A stretch of 64,000 nt of DNA from Lentzea nigeriaca (GTDB lineage: Bacteria; Actinomycetota; Actinomycetes; Mycobacteriales; Pseudonocardiaceae): positions 1 to 64,000 of the forward strand of contig NZ_JAFBCX010000021.1 in NCBI RefSeq assembly GCF_016907955.1, read 5' to 3'. A program made the position numbers and the translations under genes. Shown here piece after piece: positions 16,434-28,974 of the stretch; position 1 is the stretch's first letter; each line of letters starts with the position of its first letter. Under the pieces are notes generated by a model. That model had not been told where the DNA came from and made no database searches. It saw only the letters and a list, made by a program, of their open reading frames with translations.

Positions 16434-18133
16434 CGGGCCACCGCCAGCTGGTAGGAGGAGTCACGGCCGAGCAGGTCGCGGTGCGTGCCCTCGCCGGTCA
16501 CCGTGCCGTCGTCGAGGACGATCACGCGGTCGGCGACGTCGAGCAGCGCCGGGCTGCTGGTGATCACGACCGTGGTGCGGCCGCGGCGCAACGCCGTCAC
16601 GTTGCGGGCGATGAGCTGTTCGGTCACCGCGTCGACCGCGGTTGTGGGGTCGTGCAGCACGAGGATTTCCGGGTCGGCGGCGAGGGCGCGGGCCAACGAC
16701 AACCGCTGCCGCTGGCCGCCGGAGAGGTTGGCGCCGCGGTCGCGGACCGGGTAGTCGAGGCCTTCGGAGTGCAGGTCGACGACGTCGGTCAGCATCGCAG
16801 CGGCGACGGCCTCGTCCACCAACGAGCTGGTACCGGACGGATCGACGTTGTCGCGCAACGTTCCCGCGAACACCTCGTGGTGCGACGGGTTGACCAGCAG
16901 GTGCGTCCGCACGCTCTCGATCGACAACGACGAGAGCTCCCGCTTGCCCACCTTCACGACACCCGAGTACGAAGACGGTGGCACGTCGACGGAAAGCACC
17001 GCGGCGAGCTCGGCGGCGGCCTGCGGCTGGTAGGCCGCGATCGCCACGAACTCGCCTGGCCGCACCGAGAAAGTCAGGTCCCGCAACGTTCCGTGCGTCA
17101 GCGCCTCGACCTCGAGGCCGCCGTCCGGGCCGGGCACCTCGACGCCCGGCGTCATGCGCGGGGGTGCCGCGAGGATCAGCGCCATCCGTTCGGCGGACGC
17201 CCGCGCGATCATGACGTACTTCGGCATCTCCGAGAACATCTTCAGCGGCTCGATCAGGAACTGCGCCAGGCCGACGGCCATCACCAGCTGACCGACCGAG
17301 ATCTGGCCGTGGAACGTCAGGTACCCGGCCCACAGCGTCACCGCCGCCGCCAGCAACGAGTTCAACGCCAGCGCCGAACCGGCGTAGACGCCGTTGACCC
17401 GCGCCACGACGATCGACTGCTTCTTCGCCTCCGTGCTCACCCGGCGGTACGCCTGGAACGCCGCGTAGCTGCCGCCGAACCCGTGCAGCGGACGCAGTCC
17501 CGCGATCAGGTCGGACACCTTCGCCCCGGCCCGCGCGACCTTCGCCTGCTGGACCTGCGTGCTCGCCCCGATCCGGCGGGACATCACGCTGAGCACGCTC
17601 AGGATCGTCACGGTGCCGGCGAAGACGAGCACACCGAGCGGCACGCTGATCACCGCCAGCACCGCACCGGTGATCACCACCGACACCAGGGAGCTGATCA
17701 GCAGCGGCACCACCTCGATGATGTCCGCCGTCTGGTCGGCGTCCTCGGTGGCGATGGTGAGCACCTCGCCGGACTTCAGGTCGACGTCGCGCGCCACCGG
17801 CTGCAGGCCGTGGTCGGCGACGGCGACCCGCCACCGGTGCGCCTCCGTCGTGTTCGCCTTCTGCAGGATCCGCATGCCGAACCGCCACGAGTACGACACG
17901 GTCGCCATGACGAGCCCGAGCGCCGGCAACGCGAGCCCGAGCGAGCTGAGCTGCCCGCCGCGCAACGCGAACTCGACGATCACGCCGAGCAGGATCGGCA
18001 CGGCGGTCTCGGCCGCCTGGTACGAGCCCATCAGCAGCGTGCCGGACGCCATCGCGCCGACGTTGCGGCGCAACGCGATCCGCAGGATCTCCCGGCCGGT
18101 GCGGACTTCAGTGTTCGTCAACGTGCCGCGCAA
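16430..18133 (-). CDS. cchI: ABC exporter half with degenerate ATP site (CchI-like)
   Basis: A 567-residue half-transporter: six membrane helices in about residues 25-310, then a nucleotide-binding domain. The Walker A position (about 360-370) reads [17 protein letters not shown], with no GKS/T. Walker B reads [12 protein letters not shown], lacking both the Asp and the catalytic Glu. The H-loop is VITSSPALL, with no His. The signature [15 protein letters not shown] is perfect. It can therefore work only as the non-catalytic partner in a heterodimer, most likely with the product of 28971-30767. Expected role: export of the siderophore. The start is uncertain: TTG 18133 overlaps the NRPS end by 26 bases, and another TTG lies at 18121. 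Confidence 0.88.
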   Translation of the reverse strand: MRGTLTNTEVRTGREILRIALRRNVGAMASGTLLMGSYQAAETAVPILLGVIVEFALRGGQLSSLGLALPALGLVMATVSYSWRFGMRILQKANTTEAHRWRVAVADHGLQPVARDVDLKSGEVLTIATEDADQTADIIEVVPLLISSLVSVVITGAVLAVISVPLGVLVFAGTVTILSVLSVMSRRIGASTQVQQAKVARAGAKVSDLIAGLRPLHGFGGSYAAFQAYRRVSTEAKKQSIVVARVNGVYAGSALALNSLLAAAVTLWAGYLTFHGQISVGQLVMAVGLAQFLIEPLKMFSEMPKYVMIARASAERMALILAAPPRMTPGVEVPGPDGGLEVEALTHGTLRDLTFSVRPGEFVAIAAYQPQAAAELAAVLSVDVPPSSYSGVVKVGKRELSSLSIESVRTHLLVNPSHHEVFAGTLRDNVDPSGTSSLVDEAVAAAMLTDVVDLHSEGLDYPVRDRGANLSGGQRQRLSLARALAADPEILVLHDPTTAVDAVTEQLIARNVTALRRGRTTVVITSSPALLDVADRVIVLDDGTVTGEGTHRDLLGRDSSYQLAVAR

Positions 18134-21100
18134 TCGCTTCGGGGGTGGAGAGGGACAGCAGGTCGCGGATCGTGACCACCGGACCGAACTCGCGCCGCAG
18201 CAACGCGATGAGCCGCACCGCCAGCATCGAGTGGCCGCCGAGGTCGGTGAAGCCGCTCGTCATGCCCACCTCGTCCTCGTCGAGGTCGAGCGCCTCGGCG
18301 AACAGCTCGCGCACCACGGTCTCGGTCTCGGTCAGTTCCCGGTCTTCCTGCGTGACCAGGGTGCCGAGCGGACGCGCCTCGGGCAAGGCGCTCGTGTCGG
18401 CTTTTCCGTTGACCGTCAACGGAATCGCGTCCACCGCGGCGTAGTGCGACGGCCTCAGGTAGTCGGGCATCCCGGTACCGACCTCGGCCGCGATCGACGG
18501 GATGTCCGCCCCGTCCTCGAGGACGAGGTAGGCCGCGAGCCGGTACGCGCCGTCGACCTGCGGGTCGGACTGCGCGACGGCGGCGACGAACTTCACGCCA
18601 GGATGCGCGGCGAACCGCGCCTCGACCTCGCCGAGCTCCACCCGGTGCCCGCGAATCTTGACCTGCTTGTCGGTGCGGCCCAGGTAGAGCAGGTTGCCGT
18701 CGGGACGACGGATCACCAGGTCGCCCGTCCGGTACATCCGCTCGCCCGGCACCCACGGGCACGCCACGAACCGCTCGGCCGACTGCCCCGGCTGCCCGAG
18801 GTAACCCCGCGCGATGCCGACGCCCGAAACGTAGAGCTCGCCCGCGACACCGTCCGGGACGGGCCGCAGCCACGGGTCGAGCACGTACACGTCGGTGTTG
18901 TCGATCGCCACGCCCACCACCGGGTCGACGCAGTCGAACGTGCCGACGCCCAGCGTGTTGATCGTGTACTCCGTTGGCCCGTAAAGGTTGTAGCCGATCG
19001 TGCCGGGCGTCTCGGCGAGCAGCTCCCACAGCGTCGGCGTGACGGCCTCACCGCCCAGCAGCACCAGCGCAGGCCTGTGCTCCGCGGCCAGCAGACCTTC
19101 GGCCACCAGCTGCTGTGCGTAGGTCGGCGTCACGTTGATGACGTCGATCTCGTGCCGCCGGCAGTACTCGACGAGCCCGGTGGCGTCGCGGCGCAGCTCC
19201 TCGTCGCAGATGTGCACCTCGTGGCCGTCGGCGAGCCAGAGCAGCTCCTCCCACGACATGTCGAACGCGAACGACACGGTGTGCGCGATCCGGAACGTCC
19301 GGTGCCCGTGCTCGGCCAGCACCGGCTCGAAGATCCGCCGCTGGTGGTTGACCAGCATGTTGGTCAGGCCCGCGTACTCCGTCACCACGCCCTTGGGCTT
19401 GCCGGTCGAACCCGAGGTGTAGATCGTGTAGGCCGCGTGCTTGAGCCTGTTCGGGTCGTCCGGCGCGAACGTGACCACGGGCTCGGCGTCCGGCCACGGC
19501 TCGTCGAGCACGAACAGCTCGCCTTGGATCCTCGACGCCACCGCGCTGGTCGTGATGATCAACGACGGCCGCGCGTGCTCGACGATCGCCGCGATCCGCT
19601 CGTCCGGGTGGTCCAGCTCCAGCGGCACGTAGGCCGCACCACAGCGCAGGATTCCGAACAGCGCCACGACCCAGTCCAGCGAACGCGGCACCGCGATGGC
19701 GACCGACGTCTCCACACCGATGCCCTTGCTGGACAGCACACCCGCGAGGTGGCGGCTGCGGTCCCTGAGTTCCGCGAACGTCATCGTGCTGCCGTGCGCG
19801 ACCAACGCGATCCGGTCCGGATTGCGGTCGGCCGCCTCGTCGAACAGGTCGACGACGGTCCTGGTGCCGAAGTCGTTGGGGGCGTTGAGCTCCGGCACAG
19901 GGCCGGTGGCGCGGATCGCCCCCACCGGGCCGTCGTGCTCGGCGAGATCACCGAGGATTCGCAGGTACTCGTCGAACAACCGCTCCGCGGTGGCGGGTGC
20001 GGTGATCGCGGGCCGGTACTCCAGCTTGACCGTCAGCTGCTTGCCCGGCGTCACCACCCACGTGAACGGATAGTGCGTCGAGTCCTCGAACTCGTGCGCC
20101 GTGATGTGGTTGACGGCGTTGAACTCGGTGAACGTGTCGTCGTCCAGGAAGTTCTGCAGCACGAACAGGCTGTCGAACAGCTGGTCCTGACCGCTCGCGC
20201 GCTGGATCTCGCCCAGCCCGATGTGCTCGTGCTCCATCGCGTCGACCCGCGCCGCCTGCACTCCGGCGAGGAACTCCCCGACGCTGTCGCCCGGCCGCGC
20301 GGACACCCGCATCGGCACGGTGTTCAGCAGAACACCGACGATTCCTTCGGTGCCTTCCTCTTCGCGCCCGGAGACCGTCACGCCGAACACCGCGTCACCA
20401 CGCCCGGTCTCGCTGCCGAGCAGCAGTCCGAGCGCACCGGTCACCACCGAGTTGAGCGTGACACCGTGCGCCCGCGCCGCCTCACGCACGCGGTCGGACT
20501 CCTCGACCGACAGCGTCCGCAGGATCTTGACCGGCAGTGTGTCCGAAGTAGACTGTCCAGCCAGCAGCGTCGGTCCCGGCAGGTCCGCGAGGTACCGCGC
20601 CCAGAACCGTTCGGCGGTGTCCGCGTCCTTCGCGGCGAGCACGCGGGCGTACTCCTCGAAGCTCGGCGTCGCCGGAGCGGAGTCGACCGGATCACCGGTC
20701 AGGATCGCCCGATAGGCGTCGAAGAAGTCGCGCAGCACGATCTCGCGCGACCAGCCGTCCCACAGCAGCAGGTGATGGCTGAACAGCAACGCGTCGCGGC
20801 CGTCCGGCGGCCGCAGCACGGCCATCCGCACCAACGGCGGCGTCTTGAGGTCGAAGCCCGTCGCGCGGTCCTCGTTCCTGATAGCGCTGACAGCTTGCTC
20901 GTTCAGCACGTCGACCACGCTGACCGGAACCCGGCCGCCGGGCGTGAGCACCTGGACCGGCGAGCCGTTCTCGTCCGACTCGAAGCCCGCGCCCACGACC
21001 GGGTGCTTCACGATGACGTGCGCCATCGCCTGTTCCAGCGCGCTGACGTCGAGCCTGCGGTCGAACGTGAAGCAGCTCTGCGCCACGTAATGCCCGGCGT

Positions 21101-24100
21101 CGCCCGCGAGCTCGGCCTGGAAGTACAGACCGCGCTGCAACGGCGTCACCGGCGCGGTCCGGCGCGCGGTCACCGAGGCGTCCGCGATCCGCTCCAGCGC
21201 GAGCAGCCAGCGCGCCGCGATCTCGTCGCTGACCTCCTCCGTGAGCGCGAACGTCGCGCGCAGGCTGCGGGTCGTGGCGTCGAGCCACGCGTTGACCTCG
21301 ACCGCGTACGGGCTGGGCAGCGGGCAGTCGACGTGCAGCGCCTGTGACTCGCTGCCCCGGCCGAGGTAGTTGAACAGCACCTGCGGCCGGGGGAGTGCCG
21401 CCAGGACCGGGGCGGTCTGCGGGTTGAGGTACCGCAGCTGGCCGTACCCGACGTGTGCTTTCTCGTCCGGCTGGCGCTCGGCCAGCTCACGGGCGGCCTC
21501 GACGGGATCGGTGCGGGGGCTGAGCTTCACCGGCGCGATCGACGTGAACCAGCCGACCGTGCGGGTGAAGTCGTGGTGCTCCCGCACCGGGACGCGGCCG
21601 TGGCGTTCGAGCTCGATCACCAGATCCGTCGGCGTGGCCTGGGTTTCGCTCAACGCCGTCCGCAGCGCGCCGCACAGCAGCTCGGTGAGGCCGAGGCCGA
21701 GCGCGGTCGGGGCAGTGTGCACGACGCGGTCGGTGATCGCGGCCGACAGGGTGACGGTGACTTCGCGCAGCTTGCCGAGGTCTGGCGTGAGTGTTGGCGT
21801 GTCCAGCACCTCGACCCAGCGCTGCAGATCATCGCCGGACTGGGCGTCCAGCATGAGGGCGCTGGCGTAGGCCGAGAACGGGGTGGTGGTCGGTGCCAGG
21901 TCTTCGCCGCGCATGGCTGCTGCCATGTCGTCGAGGAGGATCAGCCAGGAGACGGCATCCACGGCGAGGTGGTGGACCACGACGACGAGCGTCTTGGTGG
22001 ACTCCAGCCAGGTGAACGCCGCCATGACCCCGGCCTCGGGGTCAAGCCGGTCGGCGGCCTCGTCGGCGGCGTGTTCCGGGTCGTCAAATCCGCTCGAAAC
22101 CACCCCGATGGCACCGGCCTCGTTCGCGCTGACCTGCGGTTTCGCCGAACTGTCAGACCCGCTTGAGACGATTGGAGTGGGGACCCGATCCCCCCAGGGG
22201 GTCTGCCAGTCGGAATCGATTCCGAGCGTCCACACGCCGTGCGTGACCGTCAGCCGCATCCGCAGCGCCGCGTGAGCCTTCACCACGGCGGCCGCCGCGC
22301 GTTCTGCCTCAGCGAGGCTCGCGCACGGCAGCTGCCGCGCCTGAGCGAAGCGCCGAACATCCCCGCCGATCTCCCGCTGCCGCAACACGATCGGCGTGGG
22401 CACCACCGGCCCGTCCTGCTCGACCACCGCAACCGCGGCGGCAACCGGCGCGACGCCGAACTTCGCAGCGAGCGCCCGCGGCGTCTTGCACAGGAACAGA
22501 TCCCGAGGCGCGAACCGCACCCCGAGCGCCCGCGCCCGGTTCACCACGCCGATCGCGATGATGCTGTCCCCACCGGCCGCGAAGAAGTCCGTGTCAGCGT
22601 CCACAGAGGACCCCGGCAGCGCGGCCGCGAACACCTCCACCAGCGACGCCAGCGCCGGAGCCTCGGCAACCGGCGCGGGTGCGTCCTCCGCGCGAGCCCG
22701 CTCGGCCAACGCCTTGCGGTCGAGCTTGCCGTTCACGGTCAGCGGCAGCGCGTCCAGCGGAATGACCCGCTGCGGCACCATGTGCACCGGTAGCTTGGCG
22801 CCCAGAGCGGCCGGGACGTCCACCGACGGCGTGCCCACGACGTGCGCGACGAGGTGGTCTGCGCTGTCCGCCACGGTCACCGCCACGTCGACGACGCCGG
22901 GAATCTCCAGGATCGCCGACTCGACCTCGCCGAGCTCGATGCGGAAACCCTTCAGCTGCACCTGGAGATCTGCGCGACCGAGGAACTCCAGCTCGCCGTC
23001 GAGGTTGCGCCGAGCGAGGTCACCAGAGTGGTACATGCGGGAACCGTTGCCCGCGAACGGGTCCGCGACGAACCGCGACGCCGTCGACCCAGGACGGCCG
23101 TGGTAGCCGAGCGTGACCTGTGGGCCCGCCACGTAGATCGTGCCGACCTGGCCCGGCGGCACCGGGCGGAGCCGATCGTCGAGCAGATAGCACCACAGAC
23201 CCGCGATCGGCCCGCCGATCGGGCTGACCTCCAGACCGAAGTCACGGTCTTCCAGCAGCCGGTACGTGGTGTGGACGGTGGTCTCGGTGATGCCGTACAT
23301 GTTGACCAGCTCGGGCCGATCCGTGCCGTACCGCGCGACCCAGTCGCGCAGACGCCCCGGATCGAGCGCCTCACCGCCGAAGATCACTCGGCGCAGCGCG
23401 ATCAGCGGCCGGGCGCGCAGGTCGGCGTCGGCGAACTGGTAGAACGCCGACGGCGTCTGGCAGAGGATCGTGACCCCGTGGTCGAGGACGAGCCGGCGGA
23501 AGTCCACCGGTGAGCGGGTCAGGCTGTGCTCGGGCACGATCAGCCGGCCGCCGTGGGTCAGCGCACCCCACAGCTCCCACACCGCGAAGTCGAACGAGTA
23601 GGTGTGGAACTGGGTCCACACGTCGGACGGCCCGAACTCCATCTCCGGCGCGGTGTTGACCAGCAACGAGACCACGTTCTCGTGCGACACCACGACACCC
23701 TTGGGCCGGCCGGTCGAGCCGGACGTGTAGATCAGGTACGCCGGATGCCGCCAGTCCACCAAAGGCTCGACGAACGAACCGGGCACCACGTCGTCGATCG
23801 ACAGCACACGGGCCGACACACCCGCGCGGTCCAGCATCGCCGCGAAACGTTCCTGCTGGCCCGGTTCCACCAACGCGACCTGAGGCGCGGCGTCCGCCAG
23901 AACGAACTCCAGGCGCTCGTCCGGGTAGGCGAGGTCCAGGGGCACGTACGCGGCACCCGCCGACACGACCGCGATCAACGCGGTGACCTGCTCCAGCGAC
24001 CGCGGCAGCGCGACGGCGACCCGCGTGTGCGGGCCGACACCACAAGACTGCAACGTCGCCGCCAGCCTGGTCCTGGCCTCGGCCAGCTCTCCGTAGGTCA

Positions 24101-27100
24101 TCGACTCGGACGTGCCGTCGAGGCGGCAGAACGTCACGGCGGTCGCGGCCGGGTCGCGCTGCGCCGCGCGGTCGAAGAGCCGCGCCAGCGTCACCGGCTC
24201 GATGTCCGCGCCGGCACGGGTGTCCGTCAGCACGGGAACCGGGATCCGGGAACCGGTCAGCAACGCCGTCAACGTGTCGGCGAACGCCCGCACGATCCGT
24301 TGCGCGCCGGTCTCCCGCACCACGAGCGTGTCGTAGATCAGGTTGAACCGCAGCGTGCCGTCGTGCTGGCGTTGAACCTCGATGGTCAACGGGTAGTGCG
24401 GCGCTCCCTCGTTCACGACGCCGGCGATCTCGAACCCCGCCGAGGAGAACCGCGACACGTCCAGCGCGATGTCGAACACGACCAGCGTGTCGAACGCCGC
24501 CTGCCGCCCGATCCGGGAGAGCGACACGTGCTGGTGCGGCAGCACGGCGGTCTGGTGCCGCTGCACAGAGGCCAGCAACTCACGAGCCGACGTCGAGCTG
24601 GACCACTTGGCGCGCACCGGAATCGTGTTGATGAACAGCCCGACCATCGAGTCGATGCCGGGCACGTCGGCGTCCCGGCCGGACACGGTGGAGCCGAACA
24701 CGACGTCCCGGCGCTCGAGGATCGCGCCGAGCGTCACACCCCACGCGCTGTGCACGGCGACGCTCAACGAAACCCCGGCTGCCCGCAGCATGTCGTCGAA
24801 GCCGGCGGGTGCGTCAACAGCCGTGTCAGCGAACCGTTCCGACGGCTGATGACCTTCCACGACCAGCGACGGGCCGGGCAGTCCTTCGAGTTCCGCGGCC
24901 CAGACGCGGTCGCTTTCCGCCGGGTCGCTCCGCACCAGCCAGCGCACGTAGTCGGAGTAGCTGCCGCGCGTGTGCACCGACCCCGGCGCGTCGTACTCGG
25001 CGAGCAGCGCGCGCAGCATCGGCGGCACCGACCAGCCGTCGGCGATGATGTGGTGCACGGTCTGCACCAGCACGTACCGCCCCGGCGCGGTGCGGATCAG
25101 CGTGAAGCGCATCAACGGCCCGCGGGCGAGGTCGAACCCGGCGACGCGGTCCCGCTCGGCGAACTCCTGGACGTCCTCGTCGGTCATGCCCTGACCGTCC
25201 ACGGTGGAGAACTCCGGCCGCACGCCGGACTCCAGCACCGAGACGACCCGCCCGTCGGGCAGGCTGACGAACCGGGCGGCGAGGTTCGGGAACAGCCCCA
25301 GCAGGCGCGTGGCGGCCGCTTCGAGCCTGCGTGCGTCCACGGATCCGATCAGCGTCAGCAGCTGCTGCTCGACGTACCGGTGCGCCGACTCGTCGTCGAA
25401 CACCGAGTGGAAGTACATGCCCTCCTGCAAGGGCGTCAGCGGCAGGACGTCCCGCAACGCCGGGCTGTCGAGCGCGTCGACGTCGGCCTGGGTGAGGGGC
25501 ACCAGGTCGAAGTCGCTGGGGGAGTGCCCGCCGCGGGTCAACGCCGCCAGGCCCTCCAGCGCTTCGGTGAAGTAGGCGCCGATCGTCGCGATGTCGGCCT
25601 CGCTGAAGACCCCCGACGGCCACGAGATGACCGTGACGAGCTCCAGCCGGCCGTCCGCACCCGGCTCGGCGGAGGCGTTGAACTCCAACGCGCGCGGCAA
25701 ACGCATCGCCGGGTCGCGCTTCTCGCCGAGCCGGCCCGCGTTCTCCGCGAGCTGCCAGTCGCCGGTGGTGCCGCCGCTGAACCGGCCGAGGTAGTTGAAC
25801 AGCACCTGCGGCCGCGGACCGTCGAAGCTGGTACGCCCCAGGTACTTCAGCGCACCGTACGAGACACCGTTGCTCGGCACCCGCGCCAGGTCTTCCTTGA
25901 CCCGCTTCAACGCCGCGGCCAGGTCGTCGTCAGAACCCGGATCGACGGTCACCGGGAACAACGTCGTGAACCAGCCGACCGTGCGGGACAGGTCGGGGTC
26001 GAGCGGCACGAACCGGCCCTCGCGACCGTGACCCTCCAGCTCGACGTGCGCGAACGTCTGGTCCTGACCGTTGTCGCGGCGCCACTTGGCCAGCGCGACC
26101 GCGAGACCGGTCAGCAGCACGTCGTTGACCTTGGCGTGGAACAACGCGGGCACGGCGCCGAGCAGCGCGGCCGTGGCCTGCGGGCCGACTGTGAACGTGC
26201 GCATCCGTTCTGCCGCAACGACATCGTCGTCGGCGAGCTCACGCCGGCCGAGCAGCTGATCAACGCCCGGCAGCGCGCGCTCGTAGTACGAGCGGTCCGC
26301 CGAGAAGTCGGCCTTCTCCAGCAGCTGGGTCCAGCGGCGGAACGACGTCCCGACGGGCCGGAGCTCGATGACCTCGCCAGAGGAAACCTGCTGCCACGCC
26401 TGAGCGAGATCGTCGAACAGGATCCGCCACGACACACCGTCAATCACCACGTGGTGGATCACGAGGACGAGCTGCCGGGCGTCGGACCGCCACACAGCGC
26501 GCAGCATGATGCCCGCGTCGGGGTTCAGCCCTTCGGTGGCCGCCACAACGCAGTCTTCGAGCGATGCGTTGCTCTCTTCCCACAACGCATGGCCGTCCGA
26601 GGGAATGTCGAACGACCAGCGCTCACCACGAACGAGCCTGGCGCGCAACATGTCGTGCCGCTCGACGACAGCGTTGAGGATCGCTGTGAGCGTTTCGCCT
26701 GTCAGCGAGGCAGGGGTGTTGAGCACGACCGACTGCACGAACCCGGCGATCGCGTCGGTCGTCTCACCGAGCCACTGCACGATCGGCAGACCGGCCACCG
26801 GCCCGGTCGGAACGTCGTCGTGGTCGACGGCAGAGGCGCCGTCGAGCGACGCGACGGCGGCGAGCGCACGTGGAGTCCGGTTGACGAAGATCTGGGTGGC
26901 CGTGACGAAGATGCCCACCGCCCGCAACGCGGACAACAGCGAGATCGCGAGGATGCTGTCGCCGCCCAGCTCGAAGAAGTCCTGGTCGGCACCGACCTGC
27001 TCGACCCTCAGCACCGACGCGGCGGCGGCGCAGATCGCGGCCTCGACGTCGTTGGCGGCGGCGGTGACCGGCCCGGTCTCGGCCACGGGTTCCGGTAGCG

Positions 27101-28955
27101 CGCGGCGATCCAGCTTTCCGTTGGGGGTCAACGGGAACTCCGGCATCACCACGATGTGAGCGGGCACCATGTACTCGACGAGGTGCTCTGCGGCCCACTG
27201 CTTCACGGCGTCCGCCGTCAGGCCGTCCTCGGCGGGGACGACGTACCCGACGAGGTAGTTGCCGCCCGCGGAGTTCTTCGCGACCAGCACACAGGTGTGG
27301 CGGATCTGCGGGTGCTCGGCGAGGGCGACCTCGACGTCCTCCAGCTCCAGCCGCATGCCGCGGATCTTGACCTGGTTGTCGACGCGCCCGAGGAAGTCGA
27401 GCGATCCGTCCGGCGCGAACCGCGCGAGGTCGCCGGTCCGGTAGAGGCGCGAACCGTCCGACGCGAACGGGTTGGCCACGAACCGCGACGCCGTGAGGCT
27501 GGGAGCGTTCACATAACCGCGGCCCAGCAGGAAACCGCCGATGTAGAGCTCGCCGCCGACGCCGGGCGGGCACGGCCGCAGCTGGTCGTCCAGCACGTAG
27601 AGGTCGGTGTTCGGGTTGGCCTTGCCGATCGACGTCGACAACCGCTCCGCCTCGCCGCGGTAGATCACGTGCGAGACGCCGATCGTGGCCTCGGCGGGAC
27701 CGTAACCGTGGTACATCGGGATGTCGAGCTGCGTGCGGAACCGGTCGTAGAGCTCGGGGGTCAGCACCTCGCCGCCGCACCACACGTGCCGCAGGCTGTC
27801 GAGTTCGCCGTCGCCCGCGATGTCGAGCAGCACGTCGAGCATCGACGACACCAGGTACACGAACGTCACGCGGTGCCGGGCGATCGTGTGCAGCAGGTGG
27901 TGCGGGTCGCGCTCGCCACCGGACCGCACGACGACGGTCCGCCCACCGCACACCAGCGGCAGGAAGATCTCGTTGATGGAGATGTCGAACGACAGCGGCG
28001 CCTTGAACAGCGACGCGTCGGAGTGTCCGAAGTGGAGGATCAGGTCGACCTGCCACAGCAGGCGCTCGCTGATCGCCTCGTGCCGGATCATCGCGCCCTT
28101 GGGGCGGCCGGTCGAGCCGGACGTGAACATCACGTACGCCAGCTGAGCCCCGGCGATCGTGACGTCAGTGGGTTCGGCCGAGTAGTCCGAGAAGCCCCAC
28201 GAGTCGAGGTCGACGGCGACCACCTCGGGCTCGTCTTCCCGGCCAATGCCGAGAAGTAACGCGACCTGGGCATCGGTGATCACGGACTCGCGGCGGGACG
28301 CCGGCCACCGCGGGTCCAGCGGCACGAACGCGCCACCGGCCTGCAGCACGGCGAGCAGGCTGATCACCATCTCGGCCGAGCGATCCAGCGAGATGCCGAC
28401 GACCTGTTCGGTCCGCAGGCCGCGCTCGATCAGGTGCCGGGCCAGCTGGTTGGAACGGGCGAGCACCTCGCCGTAGGTGAAAGCGCGGTCACCGTCGTCG
28501 ATCGCGACGGCGTCCGGGCGCAGCGCGGCCTGCTCGCGGAACAGCTCGACGATGCTGGGCCGCTCGCGCGGGAAGTCGTTGTCGTTCCAGCGGGCCAGGT
28601 CCGCGAGCCGCTCGTCGAGGGTCTGCGCTGTGATCGTCCCGATGGCGCGGTTCGGGAACTCCGCGAGGTCGTCCAGCGCCCGCTGGGCCTCGATCGGATC
28701 GACGCCCTCGGGCAGCGGGATGGCCCAGCCGTCCGGAGTTTCGGTGACGTCGGACTCCTGGCCCTTGTCGGCCCAGACGAGCACGTCGCCGAAAAGCGTT
28801 GCAGGCGTGAGATCGAGTCCATCGACTGCGAAACCGGGCTTCGCCCAGTGCGTCAGCGCCACGGCACTCGCGACGGCGATGGTCCGTTGGGGGTACTCAC
28901 CGGCACGGCGCCGAACAGAGGCGATCCGATCGGACGAAAGCAGCACCAGTTCCAT
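18108..28955 (-). CDS. cchH: three-module siderophore NRPS (coelichelin synthetase-like)
   Basis: A 3615-residue synthetase. After about 130 residues of unclear type come A1 (about 135-625), T1 (LGGDS near 665), E1 ([10 protein letters not shown] near 833), C2 (HHIIADGWS near 1302), A2 ([10 protein letters not shown] near 1747), T2 (GGDS near 2128), E2 ([10 protein letters not shown] near 2326), C3 (near 2728), A3 ([10 protein letters not shown] near 3183) and T3 (LGGHS near 3572), with no thioesterase. Pocket residues that I read by alignment to GrsA are DINYWGGIG, DFWCIGMVH and DMENLGLIN. The first and third equal the codes I recall for formyl-hydroxyornithine and hydroxyornithine in CchH, and the second is one residue from the threonine code. 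Expected product: a coelichelin-like hydroxamate peptide with D-residues 1 and 2. ATG 28955 directly follows an iron box. Confidence 0.93.
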   Translation of the reverse strand: MELVLLSSDRIASVRRRAGEYPQRTIAVASAVALTHWAKPGFAVDGLDLTPATLFGDVLVWADKGQESDVTETPDGWAIPLPEGVDPIEAQRALDDLAEFPNRAIGTITAQTLDERLADLARWNDNDFPRERPSIVELFREQAALRPDAVAIDDGDRAFTYGEVLARSNQLARHLIERGLRTEQVVGISLDRSAEMVISLLAVLQAGGAFVPLDPRWPASRRESVITDAQVALLLGIGREDEPEVVAVDLDSWGFSDYSAEPTDVTIAGAQLAYVMFTSGSTGRPKGAMIRHEAISERLLWQVDLILHFGHSDASLFKAPLSFDISINEIFLPLVCGGRTVVVRSGGERDPHHLLHTIARHRVTFVYLVSSMLDVLLDIAGDGELDSLRHVWCGGEVLTPELYDRFRTQLDIPMYHGYGPAEATIGVSHVIYRGEAERLSTSIGKANPNTDLYVLDDQLRPCPPGVGGELYIGGFLLGRGYVNAPSLTASRFVANPFASDGSRLYRTGDLARFAPDGSLDFLGRVDNQVKIRGMRLELEDVEVALAEHPQIRHTCVLVAKNSAGGNYLVGYVVPAEDGLTADAVKQWAAEHLVEYMVPAHIVVMPEFPLTPNGKLDRRALPEPVAETGPVTAAANDVEAAICAAAASVLRVEQVGADQDFFELGGDSILAISLLSALRAVGIFVTATQIFVNRTPRALAAVASLDGASAVDHDDVPTGPVAGLPIVQWLGETTDAIAGFVQSVVLNTPASLTGETLTAILNAVVERHDMLRARLVRGERWSFDIPSDGHALWEESNASLEDCVVAATEGLNPDAGIMLRAVWRSDARQLVLVIHHVVIDGVSWRILFDDLAQAWQQVSSGEVIELRPVGTSFRRWTQLLEKADFSADRSYYERALPGVDQLLGRRELADDDVVAAERMRTFTVGPQATAALLGAVPALFHAKVNDVLLTGLAVALAKWRRDNGQDQTFAHVELEGHGREGRFVPLDPDLSRTVGWFTTLFPVTVDPGSDDDLAAALKRVKEDLARVPSNGVSYGALKYLGRTSFDGPRPQVLFNYLGRFSGGTTGDWQLAENAGRLGEKRDPAMRLPRALEFNASAEPGADGRLELVTVISWPSGVFSEADIATIGAYFTEALEGLAALTRGGHSPSDFDLVPLTQADVDALDSPALRDVLPLTPLQEGMYFHSVFDDESAHRYVEQQLLTLIGSVDARRLEAAATRLLGLFPNLAARFVSLPDGRVVSVLESGVRPEFSTVDGQGMTDEDVQEFAERDRVAGFDLARGPLMRFTLIRTAPGRYVLVQTVHHIIADGWSVPPMLRALLAEYDAPGSVHTRGSYSDYVRWLVRSDPAESDRVWAAELEGLPGPSLVVEGHQPSERFADTAVDAPAGFDDMLRAAGVSLSVAVHSAWGVTLGAILERRDVVFGSTVSGRDADVPGIDSMVGLFINTIPVRAKWSSSTSARELLASVQRHQTAVLPHQHVSLSRIGRQAAFDTLVVFDIALDVSRFSSAGFEIAGVVNEGAPHYPLTIEVQRQHDGTLRFNLIYDTLVVRETGAQRIVRAFADTLTALLTGSRIPVPVLTDTRAGADIEPVTLARLFDRAAQRDPAATAVTFCRLDGTSESMTYGELAEARTRLAATLQSCGVGPHTRVAVALPRSLEQVTALIAVVSAGAAYVPLDLAYPDERLEFVLADAAPQVALVEPGQQERFAAMLDRAGVSARVLSIDDVVPGSFVEPLVDWRHPAYLIYTSGSTGRPKGVVVSHENVVSLLVNTAPEMEFGPSDVWTQFHTYSFDFAVWELWGALTHGGRLIVPEHSLTRSPVDFRRLVLDHGVTILCQTPSAFYQFADADLRARPLIALRRVIFGGEALDPGRLRDWVARYGTDRPELVNMYGITETTVHTTYRLLEDRDFGLEVSPIGGPIAGLWCYLLDDRLRPVPPGQVGTIYVAGPQVTLGYHGRPGSTASRFVADPFAGNGSRMYHSGDLARRNLDGELEFLGRADLQVQLKGFRIELGEVESAILEIPGVVDVAVTVADSADHLVAHVVGTPSVDVPAALGAKLPVHMVPQRVIPLDALPLTVNGKLDRKALAERARAEDAPAPVAEAPALASLVEVFAAALPGSSVDADTDFFAAGGDSIIAIGVVNRARALGVRFAPRDLFLCKTPRALAAKFGVAPVAAAVAVVEQDGPVVPTPIVLRQREIGGDVRRFAQARQLPCASLAEAERAAAAVVKAHAALRMRLTVTHGVWTLGIDSDWQTPWGDRVPTPIVSSGSDSSAKPQVSANEAGAIGVVSSGFDDPEHAADEAADRLDPEAGVMAAFTWLESTKTLVVVVHHLAVDAVSWLILLDDMAAAMRGEDLAPTTTPFSAYASALMLDAQSGDDLQRWVEVLDTPTLTPDLGKLREVTVTLSAAITDRVVHTAPTALGLGLTELLCGALRTALSETQATPTDLVIELERHGRVPVREHHDFTRTVGWFTSIAPVKLSPRTDPVEAARELAERQPDEKAHVGYGQLRYLNPQTAPVLAALPRPQVLFNYLGRGSESQALHVDCPLPSPYAVEVNAWLDATTRSLRATFALTEEVSDEIAARWLLALERIADASVTARRTAPVTPLQRGLYFQAELAGDAGHYVAQSCFTFDRRLDVSALEQAMAHVIVKHPVVGAGFESDENGSPVQVLTPGGRVPVSVVDVLNEQAVSAIRNEDRATGFDLKTPPLVRMAVLRPPDGRDALLFSHHLLLWDGWSREIVLRDFFDAYRAILTGDPVDSAPATPSFEEYARVLAAKDADTAERFWARYLADLPGPTLLAGQSTSDTLPVKILRTLSVEESDRVREAARAHGVTLNSVVTGALGLLLGSETGRGDAVFGVTVSGREEEGTEGIVGVLLNTVPMRVSARPGDSVGEFLAGVQAARVDAMEHEHIGLGEIQRASGQDQLFDSLFVLQNFLDDDTFTEFNAVNHITAHEFEDSTHYPFTWVVTPGKQLTVKLEYRPAITAPATAERLFDEYLRILGDLAEHDGPVGAIRATGPVPELNAPNDFGTRTVVDLFDEAADRNPDRIALVAHGSTMTFAELRDRSRHLAGVLSSKGIGVETSVAIAVPRSLDWVVALFGILRCGAAYVPLELDHPDERIAAIVEHARPSLIITTSAVASRIQGELFVLDEPWPDAEPVVTFAPDDPNRLKHAAYTIYTSGSTGKPKGVVTEYAGLTNMLVNHQRRIFEPVLAEHGHRTFRIAHTVSFAFDMSWEELLWLADGHEVHICDEELRRDATGLVEYCRRHEIDVINVTPTYAQQLVAEGLLAAEHRPALVLLGGEAVTPTLWELLAETPGTIGYNLYGPTEYTINTLGVGTFDCVDPVVGVAIDNTDVYVLDPWLRPVPDGVAGELYVSGVGIARGYLGQPGQSAERFVACPWVPGERMYRTGDLVIRRPDGNLLYLGRTDKQVKIRGHRVELGEVEARFAAHPGVKFVAAVAQSDPQVDGAYRLAAYLVLEDGADIPSIAAEVGTGMPDYLRPSHYAAVDAIPLTVNGKADTSALPEARPLGTLVTQEDRELTETETVVRELFAEALDLDEDEVGMTSGFTDLGGHSMLAVRLIALLRREFGPVVTIRDLLSLSTPEAIARHVDEH

Positions 28956-28974
28956 GAAGGTGAGCCTAACCTAA
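28956..28974 (-). promoter_or_regulatory. iron box (DtxR/IdeR/DmdR type) before the NRPS gene
   Basis: On the minus strand this reads TTAGGTTAGGCTCACCTTC, matching 17 of 19 positions of the actinobacterial iron-box consensus TTAGGTTAGGCTCACCTAA. It ends one base before the NRPS start codon and covers the stop codon of the upstream ABC gene. A bound Fe-DmdR/IdeR repressor would block NRPS transcription or initiation when iron is plentiful. Confidence 0.85.

Noticed and set aside
17559-21347. Very long open frame (over 1200 codons) opposite the NRPS and exporter genes
   Set aside because: It is antisense to clear NRPS domains and has the Arg/His/Val-rich composition of a shadow frame in high-GC DNA.
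23526-27098. Second long open frame (about 1190 codons) opposite the NRPS
   Set aside because: Same shadow effect; no domain motifs, and the other strand encodes intact A, T, E and C domains.
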